Positions 51,001 to 63,112 are shown, numbered from the stretch's first letter. The stretch: 64,000 nucleotides of DNA from Myripristis murdjan (GCF_902150065.1 NC_043998.1:2486001-2550000); one strand, 5' to 3'. The notes: generated from the letters alone by a model not told the origin. Numbers and translations are program-made.

Positions 51001-52896
51001 AGAAAATTAAAGCACAGAATAACAGTAGTCACTAATGTGACACACCGAGCTCATGTCATGTGTAGGTGTGAATAAAATCACACATCTGGGAGTCACTTGC
51101 AGTTTGTTTTTCATGTTTACATTTTGTTGTAGTATGTATATTCTGGTTCACACCTATTTCAAATCCAAAATTGGACTTTATTTCATTGTACCAAGCTGCC
51201 ACAGGGCAAAGTAGACACCATGTCTTTTTATTAATCTTTGTGATGGATTTATACTAAAAATGTCAAAATAGGATACTTAAAAACACATATTTATATATAA
51301 ATGAAAATTACACCATATCTCTTTACTACTACGGCACACACTATAACAATAACATGGATTTAGCCCTGCTAATAGCTTCATGATGGTTTGCTGATTTTAC
51401 TTTTGTTTGGAATTGATGTGCAGACGTCTTGACACAGCCTGTACTAACTGAGAAAGTTCCAACCCTCATAGCTTTGCAGGCTTAGCTAGATGTAAAAACA
51501 TATATGTTGTGATTACAATTAGCATCCAAAAAATGCACCATCTAACTATTTAATAAAAAGAAGGAAAAGAAACAAAATGTTGTTATCAGAAAATGGAAAA
51601 CACCACATCCCAAGATCCTCCACTGCACGTTTGGCAGGAAAGGTGTGTGCTTGGGTGAGATGTCAAAGCGAAAACACAACGATACAGCATTGAAAATGTC
51701 TGCTGTTTGTGGATGTAAGTTTTAATCAAGACCTTTAGGAGCTCTGAGTCTAGATTCTGTTTCTTCAGAATTATGTTGTCAAGAATCTGGCACGCTAACA
51801 GGAATTTGAGTTGTGACGAAATTTAAACTAGAAAACAAAACAGCATCACAAACACAAGGTGTAAAATGAGCATATTTGTGTTGAAGCAGTGTTAATGTGC
51901 TTTACAGTTGAATCTTCCCTTTAAAGGTGCATTACGTAAAACTGCAAAAGGTCGATTGAAGTGAGGACCATTTACATTGAACAGACAATGAACATAGTAT
52001 TTCTGTGCCAAAAAATGAATGTGCATGTTTTTTGTCTAAATAGTCCTTCAATCAACCCTCAGCAATTTTTCGTAGTTCAACTAAAATGTTTATAGTTGTA
52101 GATATCAGGGTGTAATAAACTGTAATTTTAGTGGTGGGATAAAAGTAGTGAACAGCTTCTTTTTTTTAATAAAATAGTTTGATTGTTTCATTCTGGATTT
52201 CCTGTCATGTGTCCCCTCTCGTTCTCAGGAGCCTCGTTCGCGGGGTCACGCCCCTCGCCAGTCCAGCCACATGGTGCCAGTGCGCAACAGCGGCAGCCCC
52301 AAGTCCTCCATGAAGACCAAGCAGGCCTTCCTGCTGCAGGCCACCCGCCTCACCAAGCTGGCCCGGCACATGTGCCGTGACATCATCAGGCTGCGCCGTG
52401 CTGCGCGCCGGCCCTTTGTCCCCATTAACTGTGGGGCCATAAAGGCAGAGTGTAAGAGCTCTTTCAATTCCTCCTAACTTCTGCCATGTGGACACACATA
52501 CACCTGCATACAAAACACAGACACATCTGCACACACACACACACACACACACGCACAGACTCACACCACCCTCTGCTCACCCTGACAGCCTTTCCCCCAC
52601 ATCAGCGCCCATCTCTGGTCTATCCCCTCTGCCCCTCCCCTCCGTCTGTCTCTCTTTCTGTTTTTATTATTATTGTTATATTATTATTATTATTTTGGTT
52701 TTTGTATTCTCCCACCCCGTTTCCAATAAAGACTGCCTGTCCTCATAACTATGAGTTTTGATCATCTTTTCATTTGTGTTTTTTTTCCGTTCAGTTGGTT
52801 TCAAATCACTGTTACCTGAAAGTCACTGATGCAATTACATCTAGACATTTCTTCATAAATAGGGCTATTCTACATAAGCACGCTTACACACTCACA

Positions 52897-52934
<38 letters not shown>

Positions 52935-55900
52935 AAACCACAGACATACTTGATGCTGTTCCTGACATTAATAAGTAGATTCCACTAGGAACCCACAGAA
53001 CCTGTATTCTAGTCTGAGCCGTATATTTGCTAAAGTTAGATGTAGAGGAAATGTATTTTACTAAGAGACGCTCTATTTTGCACGGCGGGCCTGGTGGGGC
53101 TTGCTCACTTGATGCTGTCATGGCTGAATTCAGCCAGGAATGTTTCATCCCATCAAGTTCAGGATAATTGCTTATCGTAGACCTGAATGTCAGCTATGTC
53201 CGAGTGTGTTTGCCATGCCATTCTTTTTTTATATTTTCATTTTAGTTTTGACCCACTTCTGTGTGCACTTTTCCTGCAACTTGTGTTTTGTGTGAGTGCG
53301 TTAGGCAAAGTAGATTGATTGTAAAAGGTCTCTAGACAGATTTGGACTGACAGCTTGACAGAGAGGAGGCTAAGGCTGAACAGAAGACGCTGATTTGTCA
53401 GGCACAGAGAGTAGCAGGCTGGTCTCGGTTTGTGTGCTAGTGGCTGCATCACCACAGGTACACACATCAGGGAGGCACTGACAGGAACACATGCCTTTTG
53501 ATATACTCATGATCAGCGGTACTTGGTGCACCATTCATTCATTTAGCCCTTTTCTTGTGTTCAAGTCTTGCATAATTCATGATATGAATCCATCCGGGTG
53601 CCCCCTCCATCCAAGACACCCTGACCACAAGCTCATACAGTATAGACTGCATACTGTATTATGGATGGGATTCACCGTGCAGAGCCATTCCCCCCCCTCT
53701 CTCTCTCTCTTCTTTGCCTTCCTTTTCAAATGGTTGTTGCAATATTTTCATCTCATCTTCTACCTCTTTTGCTCTCTTTCTTTCATCACTGTGTGAACGT
53801 GAGAGTAGTCCTCCAATAAAGTCACACCTGAAACCATCCTCTTTGAGTCCTTGTGCTTCATGTGTCTGTGTATCTGTCCATCAACTCCACCACACTCACT
53901 GATTGGCTGTTGAGCCCAGAGGACCCGCCAAGGCACGCCTCCCCCAGCATGGACTCAACCTTAAATGCCTGCTGCCATTAAGCCCTCACATTTTGTTGTA
54001 TGTGTGTGTGTGTGCGTGTGCTTGTAGAGTGGTTTGTGGATGTGTGTGTGTGCATGTAAGCATGTACTGACATCTGTATGTGCATGTGTGTGTGTGTGTG
54101 TGTTAGAGAACTTATACAGAAGTCATGCCATGGCCAATAGCAAGTGAGCATATTGACAGAAGTGATGCGCTGACTTGCATTGACTACAGGGTTCTGCATT
54201 GTTGCTCTGAGGTCTTTTTAAAGGGAGAACAGTACAAGCAGTTTTCATTTACAAAGACTAGATGTTTGATATTTTGTGCCAAGCATATGAAAATAGCCTT
54301 AAACCATAATAACAAGATTTTGTACACTTTTCCAAGCCAAATAATTGTGGTTGTGCAGTGCTTACTCTGCTTCATCAGTCAATAGTTCAATAGAGAGAGG
54401 GAGGACAGAAGTTCATCCAGTCTATGGGACACTACACTGGGTAGTAAATGTGATGCAATGTGTGTGTGTGTGTGACTGTGTGTTTGTGTGTGTGTGTGTG
54501 CTTGGTTTAGATATGTTAAGGGTCTCGGAGGGGCAGGGGACCCGACTGCCGAAAACCAGGGCCGCCCCACGGAGCACTCTGACCAGTGTTCTGCAGTTCC
54601 TAGGTAAATCATACATACAATCAGTGTTTGAGCTGTAACATCTGACCATGATCAATCTCATTTTATTCCAGTATCAAAGTGAGTGGGATATGACCTGATG
54701 TGTTGGGAACACCCTGAATCTGAGGGTCTGTTTTGGACTTGTTTCCACAGATAGACAGTTGATGTATCTGCTGTTTGGTGTCTTGTTTCAGAGTCGCGTC
54801 CAGCAGCCCACGCCCCACGCTCCCACCGCACCCCTGGCCTGCAGGCGCCGCCCCCTCGACGCCTCCTCTCCTCACTCCCACACGGGCCCCACGGAATGCT
54901 GGGAAAACGTAGCTACCACCACCACAGCAGGACTGAGCCAGAGAGACGTTCTGGTACACACACAAGCACAAACACAGTCCTCATAAACAGAGTTGAGCTT
55001 GTTGCACAAAATACAATGTATTACTCATCGCTCGTTACTATTGCTGCGGCTTATTCTTCCCTGGAGCAGTAATATGTCACACTACTTGGATTACTTTCAT
55101 GCTACACTTCGCCAAAACTGGAAATTGTACCCTCTCTTCAGACATAAAAGAACTCAATTACCTCTGCTGTGAACGAAGAGGGGGACCAAATACTGCTGAT
55201 GTGTAATTTTCTTGTCACAATTTGCTTGATACAATCAAATTAACCAAAATATGCACAGGGATGGTGAGTTTGCCCGCCGTTTATTATATAAACTAGCTTA
55301 TGTGAGAGGATAAAAACTAATTTTAGTGAAAACAAATCTGTGGACATGGATGACTCAACTTCAATCTGATGTTTAGAGGAGGCAATAAAAGTAACAACTC
55401 TCTTACTTTTGCTGAAATTGAAACTCATTGCTCTTTCTTTTACAGAAAACCCTGGCTCCACAGGTGGGCCTGTCCTGGTAGGTATCTTACAACCTCTATA
55501 AGTTCTTTTTTAAATGCATTTTCCAGAACTACATAACCACTGTTGTTAATCAATTGATATTTAATTTACTTCTCACAGCACAATGGCCGCAACAGCAGCA
55601 ACAGCAGCACCCGGGGCGGAGTGATGATGCGCAAGAGACGCCCCAACTGGATCGACGCCCCCGACGACAGCTTCTTCCTCGTCACCCGGGAGACCAGGTA
55701 ATCACGACCGACCCCGCTGTGCCTTCTGATTGGCTGACTGTGTGTGCGAGTGGAAAACAAATCGATGGTGAGAATTGAGTGACAGCAGACTGGGAACGGC
55801 GGACCTGTGACCAAGCAAGCTTTGACAGCAGACTGCAGAGAAGAGAAAACTGAGTTATGTTTGTGCCGTGCTGATTTAGGCAGCCGTAGGTATGTAAGTC

Positions 55901-58900
55901 AAGCAGGTAGACTACAAAGTGCAGGCTGATTAATGGGACTCCACAGGTCACTATGGGGCTAAAAACAAAAAAAACACACAAACACATGCAAACATTTTTA
56001 AACGATAATAAACAAGTGCATGGGAAGAGGGGGCCCCTGAACCACTGATCCGTCTAGCGCCCTGTTTCATTCTGGGTCAGTGGAAAATGTTTGCACTTCC
56101 TGTGAGTGACTGGCTGCTTGTCTCATTTCAGAAATGCAGCCCTTAGACATCTCCTGACGGTAAGCCCCTTCTCCCCTTGCACATATACACCCACATGCTC
56201 ACACACACTCATGCACATGCACGCACACACAGCATACATCACATCACACACATGCACAGTACTCTCTGATTGACACACACAACATGAGCCTGGGAAACCT
56301 GTGGAGTCTCATTCTCATCGTGCAGTCAGTTTGTAGTTTGCTTCTTGCCATCTCATCTCGTCATGCCAGAACGCAAGATTCGCACCGGCGCCCCAACAAA
56401 CAACAAACATGCATCAACATCAACAGCAGCATCTGCACCAGTCCCGAATCAACAGGGATGCCTCTTAAAAATGGCAAGAAACAGGTGGTACTTCATTCTT
56501 TTCGTCCTGCAAAGCGAGTGTTTGCTTTAGAGTGCAGCAAAGGCATGACATTTTGAAAATGCTTGGGAGGTAACAGGAGGAATGGTTTTAAGGAACTGCA
56601 GATTAATGTCTCAGTCACTGCAAATTTATTCATAATACGCTCTCTTCCTTCGTACAAACATTAGCCACCACTGCATGTTTTATTATAGACATGGATACAG
56701 GAAAGATATAGAAAAACACATGCTCATATGTACGCCATCTCTTTCTCTCACACACACATAGACACACGAGTGACCACATAATGAGCATTTGGCCGTATGT
56801 GAGAGAGAAAGATGTTCTTCCATTAACACCGTGTCTAAATGAACCATGGCGCTCGGCCCTCACAGCCGCCCTTGGACCGCTGAGCTAAAATTAGAGCAGC
56901 TAACTGGTGCAGCTGGGCCACAGAGGAGCCTGGCACCGCTGGGCCCTGAGTGGAAATATCATTACCACATTAGCCATGGCTGCCCTCATATGGATCACTC
57001 CCTTTCCACCAGGATCAACATGGGTGTGTGTGTACGTGGTTGTGTGTGTGAAGACAGAGAGACAGAGCTTGATAGAGTGGGAGATAATGCCATACAATGC
57101 CCTTTTCTTGTTGTATTACAGCTCTTGTTTGCTTTCCCAGTGGACAACAATATGATGCTGTGATGAATTAAATATGGCATTAAATGTTAATGATCTCTTC
57201 TTATAGGCTGGCACTAATGACAAATGATCTTTATCTCTCTCACACACACACACACGCACACACACACTGCAGTGCAGGGAACGATATCTAACAGAGCAGA
57301 GAGGAAGAGTGGAGGGTTGCAAGTTGGTATTCAGAGAAAGGGGGAGATATACGATTGTCAGAAGCTGAAAGTTCAAGAAGAAGAAGGAAAAATAAATCAG
57401 CGAAGACAAGAAGGCAAAGTGAGGAAAACACAGAGATGTAAATGAGACGGTTTATGTTTGGCTATGGATTTGCATCTTTTTTTTGTGTGTGTTGTTGTTC
57501 ATCCCAGCAGCCAGTTGAGCAGACAGTCTGCAGTCAAATCTGTGCTGCTCTGCTCCCTTTCATCTGTTCTGCTCCATCGTTATCTCGGTGTGAGAATAAA
57601 CGTCTCGCTCTTTCACAATCATTCTTAGGGTACACTGTGTTCGAGAAAATGGGTTTGCGCGCATGCGTTCAGCCCCCGACAAACATAAAATTTATGCACA
57701 TTGCCTACAATCTAAGACATGCATGCACACGAACGAGCATGTACACTTAAACTCACAGTCAATATGTGTCTGATCTAATGTAATAACAGCAGGAAAGTGG
57801 TGTGTTTTTCAGAAGAAAAACAGCCCTGATGCTGGGGAGAGGGAAGCGAGGAAAAAGCATGTTTGGTTTTCGCTGTATATTAGACCTCAAATTGTTTTTG
57901 CCTCGTCCAACACTTCCAAATGCATCCCACTGGTCTTTAGTGCAGCACGAGCTTCACCACAGCCAGGAAGTTACTACCTAAGCCAATTAAAAGCCATAGA
58001 AACGCCTGATATTATAGATGTATACGCATATACTATAAGCATCACACTCTTTTGTTGTGAAATCAGAAAAAAAGTTGCCAATGTCTTATTTAAGGGTTTG
58101 AAACCTGTGAGGTTGCTCAGTCAAAAAACTGGGGCCAATTTAAAATCAGAGCCTGTGGTTTACGTGAGTTTTTTCATTTTCTTTCTTTCTTTCTTTTTCT
58201 TTTTTTTTTTGGCGTTTGGACAAAAAAAAAAAAAAAAAAGCTGAATAAACTGCAAAAGCAAGTATGAATCCATAATGACAACATTTTTGCACCCAAAGCC
58301 ATGTGATAATGTAGCAGACTAACTTTACCCAACACCAGCGAGTCCAGGACGGTCCCACTGGGTTTGGGCACCAATGTCAAACTCAATCCAAATTACCAAT
58401 CTGCATAAATGACACAAGAGTCAATCGTAGTCTAATCTGGCTTGGTTCAAGATGGCGACTGGGTAATGAATTATGAGTTGCAATTTTGAGCCATGACATT
58501 TCAACTGAAAACAATCTAATGGAAAATCGCACATCGTAAAAAAAAAAAAAATCCATATATTAGCCAGATTTCAAAAATGAAAACTGCTGTTAAAAGGAAA
58601 TTCCACCCTCAAACATTTTAACAGTGTTAACACAACTCTATCGCTGGGGTACTCTGTACTTCTGGTCCTGTTTTTGTTGTTTACTGTTTGCTTATTCCTG
58701 AGGTTAAATGGCCAGTGCAGCTAGGAGTTTAGTGGCAGAATGTTTTTCAAAAAGCATCGAAAACATTAATGGTAACTGTCAGGGAGAAATCCGTCGATGA
58801 AGAGGCCGAGGTATCAGTTTCTTCACCGACAGCTGCCTTGACGCATCAGAACAGTGTGCAGCCACAAAATCATTTTTGCATTTCAAGTAAAGGGCACAAC

Positions 58901-59498
58901 TCTTGCTTTGTTTCTCAGCTGGGAAAAAAAAAAAAAAATCTCTCTTGCGCTTACTATGTTACCAGTATCACCATCTCTATCTCCACCTACACGCATGACC
59001 TCCAGCTGAATGCAACCAGCTCACATCCATTCTCTGTGGGTTGTGGGAAGTTATTCTGGGACATGTAGGAAACGGCTAAACAGAGCAGAGGAGAAAGGGA
59101 AAGTGGGTACACCAGAGAAGTAAATTAGAACACTTCATCACAAAAGAACATCCTGGAAGGCACTGAAGATCATATACTGCTGATATAAATGGATTTTTTC
59201 TTTTAACTCAATAATTTGCACTATCACTGGTAATACTTTTGATTGGTGTGTGCTGAGACACCCCTCTTCCTCGGCTGCTTACCCCTCCACTGCCTCTCTA
59301 ATGTCCTGTTTTGTGTCCCGGTCCAGGAGGGCCAGACGGCTGCTGTCCAGGTCCCAGCTGAGGCGCGCCTGCCGACAGCCATGTGAGCAGATCACCCTGC
59401 GTAGGGTCTCCCAGGGCCCGCCGCAGGGGCTGGTCCTGGCCCCACCGCACCCCCACCCCAGCCTGAGGATGCGAGGCCCCATCGTCATCCACGACTGA
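36991..59498 (+). CDS. mta3: mta3, metastasis-associated NuRD subunit, long form
   Basis: Scaffold of the NuRD chromatin-remodelling and deacetylase complex; recruits HDAC1/2 and RBBP4/7. Nineteen exons: 36991-37018, 39101-39168, 40021-40114, 42768-42894, 43078-43141, 44984-45101, 45800-45902, 46335-46434, 46561-46749, 47808-47882, 48887-48945, 49131-49249, 49787-49944, 52229-52451, 54511-54603, 54792-54953, 55446-55477, 55579-55697, 59327-59498. Total 700 aa, all in frame. Domains: BAH (about 1-163, from [20 protein letters not shown]), ELM2 (about 164-265), SANT (about 268-322, [17 protein letters not shown]), GATA finger (CESCY...QCRLCVSC, about 377-405). RBBP4-binding motifs are [12 protein letters not shown] and, degenerate, LRRACRQP. 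Ends GPIVIHD, like MTA1 PIVIED. The mta3 name rests on sequence plus the neighbours kcng3 and cox7a2l. ATGGCGGC at the start also fits YY1. Confidence 0.95.
38118..38140. repeat. Poly(A) run in mta3 intron 1
   Basis: An A-run of about 22 bases in the 2.1 kb first intron (37019-39100). A GTGCCTTGCTCAAGGGCA block near 38907-38924 in the same intron looks SINE-derived, but no ends could be set. Otherwise nothing is recognised. Confidence 0.5.
39029..39075 (+). repeat. (TG)n tract before mta3 exon 2
   Basis: A TG run ending 25 bases before the exon 2 acceptor (GTTGCAG), in place of a normal polypyrimidine tract. Confidence 0.85.
39263..39288 (+). repeat. Poly(C) run in mta3 intron 2
   Basis: Twenty-six consecutive C bases followed by CA/CCCC-rich sequence. 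Likely unstable and prone to assembly length error. Confidence 0.85.
41187..41560 (-). repeat. LINE 3' end, antisense in mta3 intron 3
   Basis: On the minus strand this ends with GGCAAATTTCCACATCTGTG and a TTATCTTATCTTA tail. Upstream, residual coding sequence reads [13 protein letters not shown], like the C-terminal KSFIPSAI-LLN motif of fish Rex1/L2-type reverse-transcriptase proteins. It is similar over about 150 bases to the copy at 1120-1305. It is 5' truncated and decayed. Confidence 0.6.
43253..44376. mobile_element. hAT-like DNA transposon in mta3 intron 5, host of a SINE
   Basis: Termini CAGGGGTGAGTAG and CTACCCACCCCTG are inverted repeats. Flanks GTGGGTAC (43245-43252) and GTCGGTAC (44377-44384) are an 8-bp target duplication with one change, the hAT hallmark. 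Subterminal AGTACTC and TTACTTAAGTA-type motifs recur at both ends. Length is 1124 bp including the SINE. No transposase frame survives. Confidence 0.8.
43792..43978 (+). mobile_element. tRNA-derived SINE inside the hAT-like element
   Basis: It has a tRNA-like head with box A-like TAGCTCACCTGG and box B GGGTTCAAATCC, then a CT-rich body, TCAAATAAAGCAG and a 3' A-run. Target duplication AATTAGCT is present at 43784-43791 and 43979-43986. The clean duplication and intact ends suggest insertion after the hAT element settled. Confidence 0.8.
48504..48759 (+). mobile_element. tRNA-derived SINE with LINE-type tail, mta3 intron 10
   Basis: Head GCTCAGGAGGTAGAGCAG, box B GGTTTGATCC at 48555-48564, a body with TGAACC and GTGTGTGAATG, then TTGTAAAGTGATTTGAGTGG and AAGTGCTACATAAATGCAGT. 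The tail resembles L2-type LINE tails. An inverted piece GTAAATGGACTGCATTT follows at 48764-48780, making a short hairpin with the tail. A further tail-like GGCGCTGTATAAATGCAG lies near 48803. Confidence 0.65.
52229..52477 (+). CDS. mta3: mta3 alternative terminal exon (short isoform end)
   Basis: If the donor at 52452 is not used, exon 14 reads through GAG TGT AAG to ECKSSFNSS and stops at 52475-52477. The resulting protein is 516 aa; the human MTA3 short form ends ECKMLLNS at a similar length. AATAAA signals follow at 52725-52730 and 53815-53820. The short form keeps BAH, ELM2, SANT, the zinc finger and the first RBBP4 motif but loses the long proline/arginine-rich tail. The frame is direct; use is inferred from the human parallel. 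Confidence 0.7.
   Translation, partial: EPRSRGHAPRQSSHMVPVRNSGSPKSSMKTKQAFLLQATRLTKLARHMCRDIIRLRRAARRPFVPINCGAIKAECKSSFNSS
52725..52730 (+). other. Poly(A) signal for the short mta3 transcript
   Basis: AATAAA 248 bases past the short-form stop codon, followed by TGCCTGTCCTC and a GT/T-rich stretch. A second AATAAA lies 1.1 kb on at 53815. Confidence 0.6.
56132..56159 (+). other. Candidate 28-nt alternative exon of mta3
   Basis: AAATGCAGCC...CTGACG is bounded by a good acceptor (CTTGTCTCATTTCAG) and a consensus donor (GTAAGC). It would join exon 18 in frame as [10 protein letters not shown]. Its 28 bases then shift the last exon to a frame stopping at 59384-59386, giving a different short C-terminus. 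Skipping it yields the conserved [20 protein letters not shown] tail, so it is not in the main product. Confidence 0.4.
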
Positions 59499-61113
59499 TC
59501 CACTTGATGGACCACGACGCGCCTCCGACGCCCGCGTGCATACACACACTTACACGCAAACACTCACACACAGACACACAAACACACACGCACACACACA
59601 CACACACACGCCCCCCCCTCTCTCCCTTCCCTGTCCTCTCATTCAGTCCTCACACCCTCCCTTGCTTTTTAGTCCTGAGAATACCGTTCTAACCCTTGCC
59701 AACACTTACCCAGCTGTCTTACTGTTTGGCATGAGAAGGATGTGATGAGCTGTGATGCACTAGGAACACACACCTGACTGCAAGTGGTGCCTGTCTGTAC
59801 AGCGTCCAATCCCCTGGGACTGCATTTGTATGTGTGTGTGTGTGTGCGTGCGTGTGTGTGTGTGTGTGAAGGAGAGACAGAGCGTGCGTGTTTGCATATT
59901 TGTGTATGCATGTGCATGTGGGTGACTGTGCAAAACGACGTGCGAGAGAAAAGAGGGGGGATGTTTACGTGTGCTCCTCTTAACTTTTTATGGACGGACA
60001 TACCGATGGAACTCTGTGTGAAAACTCTGTGTCGATGGTGAACCGTTGTGAAGTTTTATCAGTTTGTATAAAGTTTTTTTTTTTGGGAGGGGACGGGGGA
60101 GCATAGGGGGTGGGGTGGGAGAGGAGTTAGGGTTTCAAACATGGGAGCAGCGACCAGTGTCCATCGCTGACATTAAAAAAAAAGAACAAAAAATGCACTA
60201 CAAAGCGTGACTCCACGGCCTTTTTTAAGAAAAACGGCTGCGTGTCACTTTCTTGTTGTATCTGTGTGTCGATCCGGCCTCCTGTGCTCATCCTGGATTC
60301 TAAATCGATGAGCCGGAGCCGCCGTCGAGGAATGATGCTCCAAAACAGCAAAACAGCGCTTCGCAAACCCATAGTCTTTCAACAACAACAACAACAATAA
60401 TAATAATAATAACAACAAAAAAAAGCTGTCAAGTCATTCATGATGGATGTGCAGGTCTGCAAATAGAACAAGGCAAAGACAGAGAGCCAGCTCGCCTGAG
60501 TTTATGACCTTACATCCAACAGCATAGAGATATGCCACACTGTCTGCCTCCTCATGAACCTCTGTATAATATGCTGTATATCTCATTACAACAATGTACA
60601 TTCTACTCATCCTCTTTCTATGGCCTACCTACCTAGCCCTGCCATGGGCACTAAAGCACTTCCTCTCCAGCAGAAAGGGCATGGATCTGTCATGTTGTCC
60701 TCAAGGCTGTGATACGAGGGCAATATTTTGAGGCAAAGAAGATGGGCAACTAGTTGCTGTTTGCAAACAAAGTATTTACTAACAACAAACTTTTTTTTTT
60801 TTCATCAATTGTACGTTCTTTACAGTCTAATATACAGTACCTAATCTACATCGAGTTTGTACCAGGTGCAAATCCCTCCTCCCTGCTGTGTGGCAATACT
60901 GCCAGTGGGCATTGCCTCAAAAAGTTGCCAGTTAGTCCTGGCCTTCAGGTGTGTTTATTCTGAGTTTTAAACTGGCATCGCCACCGCATGTCTTTGAGGT
61001 TAGAGCCTCCGCTGACCGCCGAGGTCAAATGATTTCTCCTCTTTCATTCAGAATGTTTATGTTGGTGTTTCCTGTATGTCATGTGTTGAATTATGAATAT
61101 GCTGAATAATAAA
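59499..61113 (+). other. mta3 3' UTR of the long form, with poly(A) signal
   Basis: Begins after the stop at 59496-59498. It holds CA and TG runs (59572-59610, 59828-59868), a G-rich stretch at 60087-60120 and a CAA/TAA run at 60382-60420. AATAAA at 61108-61113 is the best end signal. No other gene is seen. Confidence 0.5.
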
Positions 61114-63015
61114 AAAACAACAACACAATGCCAGATTCTGGTCCCCGATCTCATTTAATCATTTAGTTGGTTTGTATTCTGCTGGGGCTCCCTGTCTCCC
61201 ACCATCTACTCTGTCTCTGTCTGTCTCTCTCTCTCTCTCTCTCTTTCTCACCCGTGCTTTGTGTTGCTCTTGAGGGGGAGTGTGATAGATGATGATACAG
61301 ATGGTGGCCTGTATCAGAGTGTTGTAAAATACCCCCACAAAAATATGACAATTTGACACAGTGCTGAAGAATGAGGAAGGCTCTCAGCACACAAATCCTA
61401 TCTGAAGGTTTACAGCTTGCCTTAGGGGATGCATTACTGCGTTTGTGTGTACTTGTGTGTCTGTGTGTCTGTGTGTGTATGCAAACGCAGCCCCCGTTAA
61501 TCTGCTCAGAAATATTTGCCATTTGTTGCTCACCCTGTTATCACACTATGCAACTTCAAGATGTGACCGCAGTGAACTAGCTCCTGCAAGCTGCTGGGTT
61601 TTGGTTTCCACCGAGGTTGGATGGCTGACAAACAAACAGTAACTGGAGCTATCAGTAAAGTAGAGCGCTAATTAGAATATTTAGATTGAACCTCACACTT
61701 GAAATGACTTGTATGTGAGCCAGAGGGAATGTTGGGGTTACTGTTCCATCTTAATTTCTGTCCGTGCCAGAAAAAACAACTCGAAAAATGTAGATCTTGT
61801 CTATGTAGCCACTAAACTATCACTCACACAACCTGAGCAGCAGCAGCTATAGGAGCTGTTGCTGCCGTTATTATCATTTTGTAAGTTGTGATGTTTCAAT
61901 CAGAAACCGTAAGAAGCCATACAGTGCCATTTTCACTCTTTGTTATGCCTTAAGCTGCATTTTACGGGGAAGATTTGAAGTTAAAAAACCATTAGTGATG
62001 GTTTATACTGCTGTTTTCTTCCCAATCTCCAGCTCAGCCACTAAAAATAAGATATTCAGGGTGGTGCAAGTCAATGAACTTTCATCTCATGAAGCAGCAC
62101 AATTGTTATACCTCTATGCTGCCACTTGGTGCCGCTAGCGTGCAAAATCATCTCATGCAGCTAGAGCAAATTAAATTAATGAAACATCTCTCACATGCCT
62201 GATGCTCCTCCTCATTGCAGCACAAAGTAGCTCCATGAGCTTAAGAGAGAGAGAGAGAGAGAATATTACATCACCGTGATTTGCATATCATTTTTTTCCC
62301 ACATTGCAGAGTCGATTTAAAGACTTTGATCACTTGAGGGGCGGACGGCTCGACCAAGCTTCATCACAGACTTTTAACACTATCCATGCAGATTAAAAAA
62401 TATGCTGCTCATATACGCTTTTAAAATCAGACTTAACCTCACCTGTCAAACCACTTCTTCACTTTTTCTGCATTGGTCCTTTATGACTCTTACAGTTTAC
62501 AGCAGAAACAGAGTGACTCCCCCTGACTTAACCCTCATAGTGGGAAGAAAAAAACTACACCGAAAGGCAAGACAAGTTTAGCTGTATTGCATAAAAGCAG
62601 TTCAAAACTTAAATATAATGGGGACAGGGGGAAAAAATAGGAGAAACGACAAAGGGAGGGGGCTATAGACACAATGAATACAACCCAGATTGACGTATTC
62701 TCCAATTAAATGAGGCGAAAACACCGAATCAGCTGTATAATGTGAATTAAATAAAGAAAAGGCACTAGGGGATGCTTGGCTGGAAGTTGGGGGATTACGA
62801 CAAGCACTTGAACGCAGCATGAGAGCGACCTCGCAGCTGTCTGCCGGACTGGGAGCGAGACCACCGGCGGCGGCTGCGTCACGGGGGTTATTTCACATCT
62901 ACACCTCGTGACAGAAAACAACAAAACAAAACACAAACACAAATACAAACAAACAGCAGCACCCAGCGGGGACCGGTGACCGACTTAAAGAGTTTTCCCG
63001 GCCCGCTACAGCGAA
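61114..63015. other. Intergenic between mta3 and the tRNA gene
   Basis: No exon or recognised element. CT-rich run at 61214-61249, a GA run near 62246-62262, and a GC-richer stretch from about 62820 toward the tRNA. Confidence 0.5.
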
Positions 63016-63109
63016 GCTCCAGTGGCGCAATCGGTTAGCGCGCGGTACTTATACGACAGTAGCCAGCAGAGCAATGCCGAGGTTGTGAGTTCGAGCCTCA
63101 CCTGGAGCA
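63016..63109 (+). tRNA. tRNA-Ile(UAU) with an intron
   Basis: Acceptor stem GCTCCAG (63016-63022) pairs with CTGGAGC (63102-63108), discriminator A at 63109. D arm has GCGC...GCGC around AATCGGTTA. Anticodon stem CGGTA (63043-63047) pairs with TGCCG (63075-63079), with one T-G pair. Anticodon TAT at 63050-63052. A 20-base intron (63054-63073) follows A37, as in vertebrate tRNA-Ile(UAU) genes, which characteristically carry an intron. The T arm has GGTTCGAGCC-like TTGTGAGTTCGAGCCTCAC. All parts expected of a working gene are present. Confidence 0.96.
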
Positions 63110-63112
63110 GAG

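Noticed and set aside
51915-52150. MITE in mta3 intron 13 starting TTTAAAGGTGCATTACG
   Set aside because: The start resembles a common fish repeat, but no matching inverted end or target duplication was found.
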